DNA of 64,000 nucleotides. Origin: Roseateles puraquae. Its GTDB lineage: Bacteria; Pseudomonadota; Gammaproteobacteria; Burkholderiales; Burkholderiaceae_C. The translations under genes and the position numbers were made by a program. The DNA lies in NCBI RefSeq assembly GCF_002205845.1, contig NZ_NISI01000005.1, positions 62,001 through 126,000 of the forward strand, given 5' to 3'. The stretch's first letter is position 1. Every line of letters begins with the position of its first letter. The notes beneath the pieces are model-generated. The model saw only the letters and a list, made by a program, of their open reading frames with translations. It ran no database searches and had not been told where the DNA came from. Positions 27,843-37,007 of this stretch are shown here, in pieces.

Positions 27843-29456
27843 ATGAACACGCCCCATCGCTTCGACTGGACGGCCGGCTACCCGAGCCGCCGCAGCCCGC
27901 TCTTCGCGCGCAACATCGTGTCGACCTCGCACCCCCTGGCGGCCCAGGCCGGGTTGCGGGTGATGCAGGCCGGTGGCAATGCCGTCGACGCGGCCATCGC
28001 CGCAGCCGCCTGCATGACGCTGGTGGAGCCCTGCAGCAACGGTCTCGGGTCCGATGCCTTCTGCATCTTGTGGGATGGCCAGCAGTTGCACGGCCTCAAT
28101 GCCTCGGGCCCGGCACCAGCCGCCTGGACGCCCGCGTACTTCCAGGGTCAGGTCATGCCCCGGCGCGGCTGGGGTTCGGTCACGGTGCCCGGCGCGGTGG
28201 GCGGCTGGATGGCCTTGAGCGAGCGCTTCGGCCGGCTGCCGTTTGCTGAACTGATGCAGCCGGCCATCGAGGTCGCGGAGCGCGGCTATGCGGTGCCGCC
28301 CATCGTGCAGGGCAAGTGGGCGATGGCGGCCGCCCTGGACGAGATCACCTCGCAGCCCGGTTTCGCCCAGGCTTTCCTGCCGCACGGCCGGGCGCCGGCG
28401 GTGGGCGAGCGCTTCACCTTCGCCGACGCCGCACGCAGCCTCAAGCTGATCGCCGAGACCCGCGGCGAAGCCTTCTACCGCGGCGAGATTGCGGCTGCAC
28501 TCGCCCGCTTTGCGCGCGAGACTGGCGGCGCGCTGACCGAAGCCGACCTTGCCGGCTACCGGCCCGAATGGGTCACGCCACTGGCCAAGGACTTTGCCGG
28601 CCACACCCTGCATGAGATTCCGCCGAATGGCCAGGGCATCGCGGCGCAGATGGCGCTGGGCCTGCTGTCGCACTGCCGCGTGACCGACCATGCGGTGGAC
28701 AGCCCTGAGGCCCAGCACCTGATGATCGAGGCGATGAAGCTCGCCTTCGCCGACGTCTACCGTTTCGTGGCCGAGCCTGCCGCCATGACGGTAAGCGCGG
28801 CCCAGTTGCTGGATGACGGCTACCTGGCCGAGCGCGCCCGCCTCATCGACCCGGCGCGCGCCCAGGTCTTCGGGGCCGGCAACCCCGTCAAGGGCGGCAC
28901 CATCTACCTGACCGCGGCAGACGAGCGCGGCATGATGGTCAGCTTCATCCAGAGCAACTACATGGGCTTCGGCTCCGGCCTCGTGCTGCCCGGGTACGGT
29001 GTGAGCCTGCAGAACCGTGGGCACTGCTTCACGCTGGAGCCAGGCCATCCGAATCAAGTCGCTCCAGGCAAGCGCCCGTTCCACACCATCATCCCCGCGT
29101 TCCTGACGAAGGACGGGGCGCCGGTCATGAGCTTCGGCGTGATGGGCGGCAATATGCAGCCGCAGGGCCACATGCAAACGCTCGTGCGCATGCTCTGCTA
29201 CGGGCAGAACCCGCAGGCGGCTTGTGACGCCCCGCGCTGGCGTTTCAACGAGGGCCTGTCGATCAACATCGAACCGCACATGCCCGCGGCCACCATCGAG
29301 GCCCTGCGCGCTCGTGGGCATGAGATTGGCGACATCCACGACAGCTACCAGGACTTCGGCGCCGGGCAGTTCATCTGGCGCCAGGGCGACCCGGCGGTGG
29401 ACGGCTATGTGGCCGCGAGCGACCCGCGCCGGGATGGCGCGGCGGTGGGCTGGTGA
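27843..29456 (+). CDS. gamma-glutamyltransferase-like Ntn hydrolase
   Basis: 537 aa. The two-subunit proenzyme layout is present: the large-subunit region carries MQAGGNAVDAAIAAAACMTLVEPCSNGLG, and the small subunit would begin at Thr353 in KGGTIYLTAAD, the autocleavage nucleophile. There is no signal peptide, unlike periplasmic Ggt, so this is the cytoplasmic group whose members may act on glutathione conjugates or other gamma-glutamyl or related substrates. Coupled to the next gene by a stop/start overlap. Confidence 0.88.
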   Translation: MNTPHRFDWTAGYPSRRSPLFARNIVSTSHPLAAQAGLRVMQAGGNAVDAAIAAAACMTLVEPCSNGLGSDAFCILWDGQQLHGLNASGPAPAAWTPAYFQGQVMPRRGWGSVTVPGAVGGWMALSERFGRLPFAELMQPAIEVAERGYAVPPIVQGKWAMAAALDEITSQPGFAQAFLPHGRAPAVGERFTFADAARSLKLIAETRGEAFYRGEIAAALARFARETGGALTEADLAGYRPEWVTPLAKDFAGHTLHEIPPNGQGIAAQMALGLLSHCRVTDHAVDSPEAQHLMIEAMKLAFADVYRFVAEPAAMTVSAAQLLDDGYLAERARLIDPARAQVFGAGNPVKGGTIYLTAADERGMMVSFIQSNYMGFGSGLVLPGYGVSLQNRGHCFTLEPGHPNQVAPGKRPFHTIIPAFLTKDGAPVMSFGVMGGNMQPQGHMQTLVRMLCYGQNPQAACDAPRWRFNEGLSINIEPHMPAATIEALRARGHEIGDIHDSYQDFGAGQFIWRQGDPAVDGYVAASDPRRDGAAVGW

Positions 29457-29827
29457 TGTTCGAGCCGATGCGGCTGTTGCCGGGCGACGACCTGCGCCTG
29501 ACGCTCGCGGGGCGCACAGGCTTCGTCGTCGCGGGCATTGGCAGCCTGCGTCATGCCGAGCTTCGCCTGGCCGGTGCGCCCGGGCCCACGCACCTGGACG
29601 GCCCGCTGGAGATCCTGACCCTCAGCGGCAGCCTGACGCCGGCCGGCGTGCATCTGCATGCCAGCGTGTCCGATGCGCAAGGGCGGGTGACGGGTGGGCA
29701 TGTCTGCGCGGGTTGCGAGGTGCTCACGACGGCCGAGTTGTTGATCGCACCGCTTCAGCCTGGCAGCCTGACGCGCGAGCCGGATGCCGCCACCGGCTAC
29801 ACCGAGCTGGTCATCCTCAAACCGTGA
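29456..29827 (+). CDS. PPC/DUF296 domain protein
   Basis: 123 aa, one PPC domain (plants and prokaryotes conserved). Typical strings are GIGSLRHAELRLAG, GPLEILTLSGSLTPAGVHLHASVSD, GRVTGGHVCAGC and VLTTAELLI. Bacterial members form trimers; the His in HLHASV and GGH positions often bind metal. In plants the domain is attached to AT-hook DNA-binding proteins, but no AT-hook is present here. Start overlaps the gamma-glutamyltransferase stop (TGATG), so the two are translated together. Function unknown. Confidence 0.85.
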   Translation: MFEPMRLLPGDDLRLTLAGRTGFVVAGIGSLRHAELRLAGAPGPTHLDGPLEILTLSGSLTPAGVHLHASVSDAQGRVTGGHVCAGCEVLTTAELLIAPLQPGSLTREPDAATGYTELVILKP

Positions 29828-29832
29828 CCGCC

Positions 29833-29852
29833 GGCACGCGACGCCGCGTGCC
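29833..29852 (+). terminator. GC-rich hairpin after the GGT-PPC operon
   Basis: Perfect 8-bp stem GGCACGCG/CGCGTGCC with a 4-base loop, six bases past the stop. No T-run, so termination efficiency is uncertain. Confidence 0.4.
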
Positions 29853-29860
29853 CGCGCTGC

Positions 29861-29951
29861 TAGCATGCGGCGCATGACCAAGCTCCTCGACCTCGACTGA
29901 CCGCGCCGCACGGCGTGTGTCGTATCCCTGCTGCGCGGGCGACAGCCCGCG
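29861..29951 (+). promoter_or_regulatory. structured leader with a tiny upstream frame before the MFS gene
   Basis: TAGCAT (29861-29866) could be a -10. A complete short frame ATG...TGA at 29874-29900 would encode MTKLLDLD. It is followed by a perfect 7-bp hairpin CGCGGGC/GCCCGCG (29934-29951) 29 bases before the MFS start. Peptide plus hairpin is the layout of a translation-sensing leader; the sequence alone does not show that it works as one. Confidence 0.3.
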
Positions 29952-29980
29952 TGTCGAGTCGTCTTGAGTAGAGCCAAACC

Positions 29981-31261
29981 ATGTGGTCTCGCCTGATCCA
30001 GTACTTCACCCTCGCCCCCGGCGACCTGCTGCGTGACGCCGTCTACCGGCGGCTGTGGTCGTCCATCCTGATCTCGTCGCTCGGCGGCCAGATCACCATG
30101 CTGGCTCTGCCGCTCACCGCGGCGGTGCTGCTCAATGCCAGCCCCACGCAGATGGGCCTGCTGCAGGCCATGGAGATCCTGCCCTTCGTGCTGTTCTCGC
30201 TGCCGGCCGGCGTGCTGTTGGACCGCGTGCGCAAGCTGCCGGTCTACATCGCGGGTGAGAGCCTGCTGGCGGTGGCCGTGGCCACGGTGCCGCTGGCCGC
30301 CTGGATGGGCTGGCTGGGCATGGGCTGGCTCTACGTGGTCGGCTTCGTGCTGGGCTGCGTCTACACGGTGGCCGGCAGTGCGGCGCAGATCGTGCTGACG
30401 CAGGTCGTGCCGCGCGAGCGGCTGGTGGAGGCGCATGCCAAGAACGCGCTCGCCTCGTCGGGCGCGGAAGTCGCCGGGCCTGGGCTGGCCGGGGCGCTCA
30501 TCAAGCTGCTGGGGGCGCCGCTGGCACTGGCGGTCGACGCGCTGCTGCTGCTGGTGTCTGCAGCCATCCTGCGCGGTGTGCAGGTCAAGGAGACGCTGGC
30601 CGAGCGGCGCGATCAGCACTTCTGGCAGGAGCTCAAGGCCGGCCTGCGCTTCGTGCGCGAGCGCAAGCTGCTCGTGAGCCTGGCCACGGCCACCGGCACC
30701 TGGCAGCTCTTCCACAACGCGGCGCTGGTGGTGCAGATCCTGTTCGCCACGCGCGAGCTGCACCTGAGCCCGCAGACCGTGGGTCTGTCGTATGTTGCCC
30801 TCGGCGCCGGCACGGTGCTGGCCAGCATCTTTGGCCATCGCATCAGCCGCCGCATCGGCCCCGGGCCCTGTCTGGTGCTGGGCTATGCCGCCTGCGGCGT
30901 GGGCTGGCTGCAGCTGGCGCTGGTGCCGGCCGGTCAGTTCGGCGTCGCCAGCTTCGGCGTGATGCTGTTCGCCTTCGGCGTGGGGGCGGTGCTGATCTTC
31001 ATCAACTTCCTGTCGCTGCGCCAGGCCGTCACGCCGGCGCCCATGCTGGGCCGCATGACGAGCACCATGCGCTGGCTCATCCTGCTGCCGGCCGGGCCGG
31101 GCGCCCTCATCGGGGGTTGGCTGGGTGAGCATGTAGGGCTGCGGGCCGCGCTGGCTTTTGCGGGCGTCGGAGCCTGCCTGTTGGCGGCGGTGGCCTGGCG
31201 GCATCCGGTCATTCGCGGCGTGCGCGAGCTGCCCAAGCCTGTCGAAGTGGCGACGGCATGA
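29981..31261 (+). CDS. MFS efflux transporter
   Basis: 426 aa with 12 predicted membrane segments. It carries the loop signature LPAGVLLDRVRKLPV between segments 2 and 3 and resembles the MFS_3/enterobactin-exporter (EntS-like) branch, whose members export siderophores or drugs. No siderophore genes are near, so the substrate is open. The stop overlaps the next gene by four bases (ATGA). Confidence 0.8.
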   Translation: MWSRLIQYFTLAPGDLLRDAVYRRLWSSILISSLGGQITMLALPLTAAVLLNASPTQMGLLQAMEILPFVLFSLPAGVLLDRVRKLPVYIAGESLLAVAVATVPLAAWMGWLGMGWLYVVGFVLGCVYTVAGSAAQIVLTQVVPRERLVEAHAKNALASSGAEVAGPGLAGALIKLLGAPLALAVDALLLLVSAAILRGVQVKETLAERRDQHFWQELKAGLRFVRERKLLVSLATATGTWQLFHNAALVVQILFATRELHLSPQTVGLSYVALGAGTVLASIFGHRISRRIGPGPCLVLGYAACGVGWLQLALVPAGQFGVASFGVMLFAFGVGAVLIFINFLSLRQAVTPAPMLGRMTSTMRWLILLPAGPGALIGGWLGEHVGLRAALAFAGVGACLLAAVAWRHPVIRGVRELPKPVEVATA

Positions 31262-31851
31262 GCCTCGATCCGCTGCTGCTCGACATCCCCGAGCGCCTGG
31301 ACGGCGAGCGGACCGTGCTGCTCGCGCCCCGCGCCGGGCTGGGCGCGGAGATGGCGGTCGTCATCACGCAGTCGCTGGCCCACCTGCGCCCCTGGATGCC
31401 CTGGGCGCAGGACGCGCCCAGCGCCGAGAGCGCCGAGCTGGTGGTGCGGCGCATGCAGGCCGACTTCATCGCCCGGCGCGACCTGTGCTTCCAGATCTAC
31501 GCGCGGCGGCCCGACGGCAGTGCGGGCCGGATGCTGGGCGGCACCGGCCTGCACCGCATCGACTGGGCCGTGCGCAAGTTCGAGGTCGGGTACTGGATCC
31601 GCCCCGAGGCCGCAGGCCAGGGGCATGTGACTGAAGCGGTGCGCCTGCTGACCATGCTGGCCTTCGGCCCGCTGGATGCGCGTCGGGTGGAAATCCGCTG
31701 CGACACGCGCAACACCCGCAGCCGCGCAGTGGCCGAGCGTTGCGGCTTCGCGCTTGAAGGCGTGCTGCGCTGCGACAGCCTCGGCGTGGACGGCCGGCCG
31801 CGCGACACCTGCGTGTACGCGCAGGTGGCCCGGCCGGCCTCCGGGGCTTAG
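31258..31851 (+). CDS. GNAT-family N-acetyltransferase (RimJ/RimL type)
   Basis: 197 aa. Acetyl-CoA-binding pattern EVGYWIRPEAAGQGHVTEAVRLL is followed by the RVEIRCDTRNTRSRAVAERCGFALEG segment, both characteristic of the RimJ/RimL branch that acetylates protein N-termini or small amines. Translationally coupled to the MFS exporter, so the pair may modify and export one compound (inference). Converges with the TonB-dependent receptor gene, the two overlapping by four bases. Confidence 0.85.
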   Translation: MSLDPLLLDIPERLDGERTVLLAPRAGLGAEMAVVITQSLAHLRPWMPWAQDAPSAESAELVVRRMQADFIARRDLCFQIYARRPDGSAGRMLGGTGLHRIDWAVRKFEVGYWIRPEAAGQGHVTEAVRLLTMLAFGPLDARRVEIRCDTRNTRSRAVAERCGFALEGVLRCDSLGVDGRPRDTCVYAQVARPASGA

Positions 31852-34373
31852 AAGAGCGCCACCTTCACGCCCACCTTGTAGGTGCGGCCGTACTGCTCGT
31901 ACTGGTAGTTCAACTGGGGCACGCCCACGTAGGTGTAGTAGTGCTCGTTGTTGAGGTTCACGCCTTCGAAGGTGAGCTGCACCGACGGCGTGATCTTGTA
32001 CGCCACCGACAGGTCCACCTGGCGCTGGGCCGCGACGATCTGGTCCTGCGCCGGATTGGTCACGTCGCTGCCGAACTGCAGCAGGTATTTGGACTTGTGG
32101 TTGACCGCCAGCCGCGTGCTCAGCGGTCCGGCTTCGTAGCCCAGCATCAGGTTGACGGTGGTGTCCGACTGCCCCGGCATGCGGCTGCTGCGCACAAGAT
32201 TCGCTTGGCTGGCGGTGTCGTAGCGGCTGACGTCCGCGGTCGAATGCGTGAAGGCGGCGTTGGCGCCGACGATGAAACCGCTCATCCAGCCCGGCAGCAT
32301 GCGCAGCGGCTGTTGCCACGACAGCTCCAGCCCCTGCACCCGCGCCTTGGGGCCATTGGCATAGCCGGTCACGCTGGTGTAGCCCGTCCACGGGCCAGTG
32401 CCGGCGAGGTTGGTGGCGTAGGTGAAGTCCTTGATGTCCTTGTGGAAGACGTAGGCTGACACCGCCCCGTCGTTGCCCAGCAGCTGTTCCACGCCCACGT
32501 CCAGGTTGTGCGCCCGCATCGGGTTGAGCGCCGGGTTGCCGAGCGAAGCTTCCGTCGTGCTGGCGAGCGTGACGGCCGGTGAGAGCTGGTCGAAGTTGGG
32601 ACGCACCACGGTGTTGGTCCAGGCCGCGCGCAGGCTGGTGTCGCGGTCGAGCTTGTAGCGGGTGTGCAGGCCCGGCAGCCAGTGGCTGTAGCCCTTCGCG
32701 AACTGGGTGGGCGACAGCGCACCGGCCACCGAGCTCTGGAAGCCGGCCGCGTCGAACCGGGTGCGCTCCACCCGCACGCCGGCCAGCACGTTCCAGGCCG
32801 GGCTCAGGTCCAGGCTGGCCTGCGCATAGCCGGCATCGATGTTCTCGTGGAGCGTGTAGTCGGCCAGCGCCGAGGCGCCCGCCACCTTGGCCGCGTCGCG
32901 TGGCAGGGCGGCCAGGCGCGCGCGGATGGCCGCTGAATCCATGGCCGGGCCCATGGTGCCCATCGAGAAGTCGAGCGCGCTGCCCGTGACGAAGCTCGCC
33001 AGCGTGGTCGGGCCGGTGCCCCAGTAGTTGGGGCTGGTGGCCGAGCTGCTGCTGTAGGACCACTGGTCGGTGTCGTTGCGCTTCTCGCGCCGGCTCAGCT
33101 TGGCGCCGAACTTCACGCTGGCCTTCATGCCGTCGGCCAGCGCAAAGCTGCGGCTCAGGTCCACGCGGCCATTGTGTTCATCGTCATCGCTCTTGCGCTT
33201 TTGCAGCGTGAAGCTGTTGAGGTTGTATTTGCTCGCGTCGTAGAGCGCCGCCGGGCCGGTGACCAGCGGCTTGACCGTGTCGGTGAACGACACGCCGGCC
33301 ACGTTGTTCTGGCGAAAGCGCGCATCGTTGAGCTGCTCGGGCGTGCGCTCGGTGCCGCGGCCCAGGCCCAGGTTGGCTTCCAGCAGCCAGTCGCCGAGGT
33401 CCTGCTCGGTGCCCAGCACCAGCGAGCCAATCTCGCGGGTGTACTTGCGGGCGCGCAGCCGGCGCTCCGCCCGCACGGTGGCGGTGGCGCCTTCGGCCAC
33501 CGAGCCGCCGGTGATGTTGCTGATCGTCAGCCGGTCGCGTTCCTCGTCGTCGCTGAAGCGGGCCAGCAGCAGATGCAGCGAGTAGCTCTGCTCGGCGGAG
33601 GGCTTGTAGTCGACATTGGCGGCGAAGGCAGCGCGGTCGCGGTTGGGGCGGTAGTGGCGAAGCTCCACACCGGTGAGCTTGCCCGCGCTCCAGGCGCCAT
33701 CGGTCTCGACGTCTTCGGAGCCAAACTTGCGGCGGTCCACGTTCAGCGCGGCAGCGATGCCGAGGGTGCCGTCCATCAGCCGTGTCGCGCCCAGCAGGCT
33801 GGCGGCGGGGCTGGTCTGGCGTGACAGCGAGTCGCGGCTGGCCGACGCGCCCACGCTCAGCAGGCTGCGCGGCAGGTCGAAGGCCGACAGGGTTTTCACA
33901 TCGACCGTGCCACCCAGCGAGTTGGCATCCATGTCGGGCGTGAGCGACTTGATGACCTCCAGCGAGCGGATCAGCCCCGAGGGCAGCACGTCCATGCTCA
34001 CGCCGCGGCGGCTGGCCTCGGGCGACGGCACCAGCGAGCCGTTGATGGTGACGGTGTTCATGTCCGGCCCGAGGCCGCGCACGACCACGTACCGGCCTTC
34101 GCCCTGGTCGCGCTGCACGGCCACGCCAGGCAGGCGGGCCAGGGCTTCGGCGGCATTCACATCGGGCAGGGCGCCGATGTCGTCGGCCACCACGGCGCTG
34201 ACGATGTTGTCCGCCTGGGCCTGCATCTTCAGGGACTTGCGCAGGCTCGACGCCTGGCCGGACACCACCACGCCTTCCACCTTCTCGGTTGGCAACTGCT
34301 GCGCCTGGGCGGGCAGGGCCAGCATCGCGACGGCGAGCGCGGTCAGTGGGAATGACGGACTGTCACGGAACAT
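31848..34373 (-). CDS. TonB-dependent outer-membrane receptor
   Basis: 841 aa. A signal peptide (LTALAVAMLALPAQAQQ) is followed by the plug domain (about 30-150: NAAEALARLPGVAVQRDQGEG, YVVVRGLGPDMNTVTING) and a 22-strand barrel ending in KVGVKVALF with C-terminal Phe. The plug is of the Caulobacter/Xanthomonas type often linked to sugars and other non-siderophore substrates. Start at 34373 is just 48 bases from the divergent phytase, which suggests joint control and a phosphorylated or inositol-containing substrate (inference). Confidence 0.92.
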   Translation of the reverse strand: MFRDSPSFPLTALAVAMLALPAQAQQLPTEKVEGVVVSGQASSLRKSLKMQAQADNIVSAVVADDIGALPDVNAAEALARLPGVAVQRDQGEGRYVVVRGLGPDMNTVTINGSLVPSPEASRRGVSMDVLPSGLIRSLEVIKSLTPDMDANSLGGTVDVKTLSAFDLPRSLLSVGASASRDSLSRQTSPAASLLGATRLMDGTLGIAAALNVDRRKFGSEDVETDGAWSAGKLTGVELRHYRPNRDRAAFAANVDYKPSAEQSYSLHLLLARFSDDEERDRLTISNITGGSVAEGATATVRAERRLRARKYTREIGSLVLGTEQDLGDWLLEANLGLGRGTERTPEQLNDARFRQNNVAGVSFTDTVKPLVTGPAALYDASKYNLNSFTLQKRKSDDDEHNGRVDLSRSFALADGMKASVKFGAKLSRREKRNDTDQWSYSSSSATSPNYWGTGPTTLASFVTGSALDFSMGTMGPAMDSAAIRARLAALPRDAAKVAGASALADYTLHENIDAGYAQASLDLSPAWNVLAGVRVERTRFDAAGFQSSVAGALSPTQFAKGYSHWLPGLHTRYKLDRDTSLRAAWTNTVVRPNFDQLSPAVTLASTTEASLGNPALNPMRAHNLDVGVEQLLGNDGAVSAYVFHKDIKDFTYATNLAGTGPWTGYTSVTGYANGPKARVQGLELSWQQPLRMLPGWMSGFIVGANAAFTHSTADVSRYDTASQANLVRSSRMPGQSDTTVNLMLGYEAGPLSTRLAVNHKSKYLLQFGSDVTNPAQDQIVAAQRQVDLSVAYKITPSVQLTFEGVNLNNEHYYTYVGVPQLNYQYEQYGRTYKVGVKVALF

Positions 34374-34421
34374 GGCTAGGCTTTCGGTCAGATGCACAAA
34401 ACCGCGCAGCGTAGGAAGCCA

Positions 34422-35765
34422 ATGCGAATCCCCGATGACATGACTCGCCGGCGCCTGCCCCTGTGGCTGGCCGCCCTTGCACTGCTGACGGGCTCGGCGG
34501 TTCAAGCCAGCAGTGAGCTGGGCTCGAAGACGCCCTATGCACCGCAACAGAGCGCCGACCGCTACGAAGCCGCACCCGCGGGCTATACGCCGGTGGCGGT
34601 GCAGCTCGTGGCGCGGCACGGCAGCCGGGGCCTGACCAAGCCCGGCCCGGATGAAGCCGCGCTCAAGCGCTGGCGCGAGGCCGAGGCGGCCGGCGCGTTG
34701 ACGCCGCTCGGTGTGCGCTTCGGTGCCGCGCTGCAGCGCTTCATTGCGGCCCAGCGGCAGCTCGGCTATGGCAACCTCAGCCAGCTCGGCGTGGTGGAGC
34801 AAAAGCAGCTGGCGCAGCGCCTGGTGGCGCGGCTGCCCGCGCTGTTTGCGGGCTCGACGCCGGTGAGCGTGCTCAGCTCGGGCGTGGACCGCGCGGTGGA
34901 CAGCTCACGCAGCTTCGTCGCCGCGCTGCAGCGTGAGGCACCGCAGGCGCAAGTGCCGGCCAGCTGGGGGGCAGACCGCTTTCTGCTCTATTTCCACCGG
35001 CTCGACGCTCGCCGCGACACGGCCGACACGCCCGCGCGCCAGGCCACGCTGCAGCGCAGCCTGGCTTACCAGGCCTGGTTGCGCAGCCCGCGGCTGGCCG
35101 AGCTGCAGCGCCGCATCGACGCTGACCCGCGCCTGCCGCAGGCGGCCCGGCGTTTGCTGCTCGGCCTGTACCAGCCCGGGTTCGTGGATCGTCTGGCTGA
35201 CCCGCTGGAGGCGGCGCGCGAGGTCATGGACGTGCGCGGCGCGATGGCCGGCTTGCGGCTGGAGCTGGGCGGTGAAGCGGAGTCTTTCGTGCCCGAGGAG
35301 GTGGCCGCGGTGTTCATGGCGGCCGACGACGCCGAAGACTTCTACCGCAAGGGCCCGGGCCTGCAGGAGACGGCGCCCGTGACCTACGACATGGCCACCC
35401 AACTGCTCGACGACATGCTCGACCGCCTCGCCACCGGGCAGGGCGCGGTGCTGCGTTTCAGCCATGCGGAGATCGTGGCGCCGCTGGTCTCGGCCATCGG
35501 CGTGGCGGGGGTGCATCAGCCGCTGCCGGCCAGCCAGCCTTACGACGCGGCCACGCACCCGTGGCGCACCGAGCGCGTGATTCCGATGGCGGCCAATGTG
35601 CAGTGGGACGTCTGGCAGGGCCCGCAAGGGCGGCGCCTGGTGCGCATGCTGGTCAACGAGGCGCAGGCCGACTTCAAGCCGGCCTGCGAGGGTGCCCGGC
35701 TGCGCCCGGGCAGTCGCTTCTACGACGTGGCCGCCTTGCAGCGCTGCTACCGGGCCGCGCCCTGA
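34422..35765 (+). CDS. histidine acid phosphatase, MINPP-type phytase
   Basis: 447 aa with a signal peptide (LWLAALALLTGSAVQA), so periplasmic or secreted. The active-site motif ARHGSRG (Arg65-His66-Gly-Ser-Arg69) is present. The proton-donor motif is HAE (348-350), the form found in multiple inositol polyphosphate phosphatases rather than the HD of AppA-type phytases. Predicted to remove phosphates from phytate. The start at 34422 has an AGGAAG site; in-frame ATGs at 34392 and 34440 are alternatives. Divergent from the TonB-dependent receptor. Confidence 0.85.
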   Translation: MRIPDDMTRRRLPLWLAALALLTGSAVQASSELGSKTPYAPQQSADRYEAAPAGYTPVAVQLVARHGSRGLTKPGPDEAALKRWREAEAAGALTPLGVRFGAALQRFIAAQRQLGYGNLSQLGVVEQKQLAQRLVARLPALFAGSTPVSVLSSGVDRAVDSSRSFVAALQREAPQAQVPASWGADRFLLYFHRLDARRDTADTPARQATLQRSLAYQAWLRSPRLAELQRRIDADPRLPQAARRLLLGLYQPGFVDRLADPLEAAREVMDVRGAMAGLRLELGGEAESFVPEEVAAVFMAADDAEDFYRKGPGLQETAPVTYDMATQLLDDMLDRLATGQGAVLRFSHAEIVAPLVSAIGVAGVHQPLPASQPYDAATHPWRTERVIPMAANVQWDVWQGPQGRRLVRMLVNEAQADFKPACEGARLRPGSRFYDVAALQRCYRAAP

Positions 35766-35775
35766 GCGGCCACGC

Positions 35776-36231
35776 TCAAGCCAGCGGCCGGGCGCTGCGG
35801 CCCGTCCACACGAACACCTCGCGGCTGGAACCCTGCGCAGGGACGGTGATGGCCCGGGTCAGGGTGCGCCCCTCAACCGTCGCCTGCACTTCATAGCGCC
35901 CCGGCGCCAGCTTGGCCAGCACGAACGGGCCCTCGCTCACGGTGGCCAGCACGGTGTGCTGATGCGCATCGCGCACCTGGACCGATACGTTCGCGAGGAA
36001 CTCGTCGGCCTTGGCCTGAGGGTCATGGGCAACGAACTCCAGCACGGCGGGCCAGGCTGGCGCGGCCGCCTGCACAGCGCGGGCTTCATCCTTGCCGATG
36101 CCGCCGGACAGGTACTGCACGCTGCCTTGGTGGTGCATCGGTGGCAGCGGGTCGGCCCAGGCGCCGCCAGCAGCGGCGGCAGCCAGCGCGACCAGGGTCG
36201 AACCCAGAAGACGTGAGGTCAAGGTGCGCAT
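35776..36231 (-). CDS. secreted carboxypeptidase-regulatory-like domain protein
   Basis: 151 aa. Signal peptide (LLGSTLVALAAAAAGGAWA), then one beta-sandwich of the carboxypeptidase regulatory type with EGPFVLAKLAPGRYEVQATVEG. The first half contains GGIGKDEARAV. Such proteins are periplasmic and their partners unknown. Converges with the phytase gene (10 bases apart). Confidence 0.7.
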   Translation of the reverse strand: MRTLTSRLLGSTLVALAAAAAGGAWADPLPPMHHQGSVQYLSGGIGKDEARAVQAAAPAWPAVLEFVAHDPQAKADEFLANVSVQVRDAHQHTVLATVSEGPFVLAKLAPGRYEVQATVEGRTLTRAITVPAQGSSREVFVWTGRSARPLA

Positions 36232-36281
36232 GAGGTTCTCCAGTCAGGGATGAACGAATGGCCGGGGCCGTGGTGTGGCCC

Positions 36282-36599
36282 TCAGGCGAGCAGTTGGTGG
36301 GCGAGCGCCATGTCGCGCTGTGCTTCGCGCGATTCGTGGCGGCGGATGTGCCAGGCGGCCGACTCCATCGTGGCGAGCGCCGCGGCCTCGCTGGGCAGGC
36401 CCGACAGCGCCCGGCGCGCCTCGCGAAGGGCCGTCATCGCCGCGGCGTCATGGCCGCAATAGAGCTCGACCTGCGCTTCACGCAGCGCCGCGGTGGCGGT
36501 GTCGTGGTCGACGACCGGGCGCAGGCCCGGCGCATGCGAGCTGTTGACCGTGCTCACCATCGCGGCGGTGGCAGCCAGGGTGTCGGAGGGGTTGTTCAT
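36282..36599 (-). CDS. small helical protein of unknown function
   Basis: 105 aa, start at 36599 with a good AAGGAG site. Ala-rich and helical, with TATAALREAQVELYCGHDAAAMTALREARRAL, which looks like one or two TPR-like helices, and a C-terminal HIRRHESREAQRDMALAHQLLA. No signal peptide. Similar short proteins are common in Burkholderiales genomes; no function known to me. Confidence 0.6.
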   Translation of the reverse strand: MNNPSDTLAATAAMVSTVNSSHAPGLRPVVDHDTATAALREAQVELYCGHDAAAMTALREARRALSGLPSEAAALATMESAAWHIRRHESREAQRDMALAHQLLA

Positions 36600-37007
36600 G
36601 TGAGCTCCTTCGCAGGCAAGGGATACGAGATCCGGTGCCTTCACTCTCGGCGCGGCTCATGGCGCGGTTGCTACGCGCGGCGCGGGTCGTGTTACAGCCG
36701 AAACAGGTCGGTTCTGGCGCGTGTGCGGATTCAGGGCGTGGTGGTTGCTGGGGCCGGGGGTGACTGGATGAGCCTGTTTGCTGCCGGTCAAGTTTCGCAA
36801 CCGAATATCGGCGCCATCGACGCGGCGACTTTTGGTCGCGGCACCTGCTAGCTACCGCTTGACGCAAGGCTGGCCGTTCGCCCACAACATTGATGATGAG
36901 GCAACCGGCACTGGCGGCCGAAGGGGCCGCCAAAGTGACCGCCGCGCGTCAGGGTCGGCGGCCGCCGCAGAAGTCCGCCAGGATGGCGGCACAACGTATC
37001 CACTAGC
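36600..37007. other. 408-base gene-poor interval at the left edge of the low-GC island
   Basis: No supported gene. Base composition becomes more mixed from about 36780 on. A GGCGGCC/GGCCGCC hairpin (36913-36931, 5-base loop) lies here without a T-run. No tRNA or direct repeat marking an attachment site was found by eye. Confidence 0.5.

Noticed and set aside
30934-33063. Long minus-strand frame crossing the TonB receptor, GNAT and MFS genes
   Set aside because: Out of frame with the receptor and antisense to the two others, all of which have clear families.
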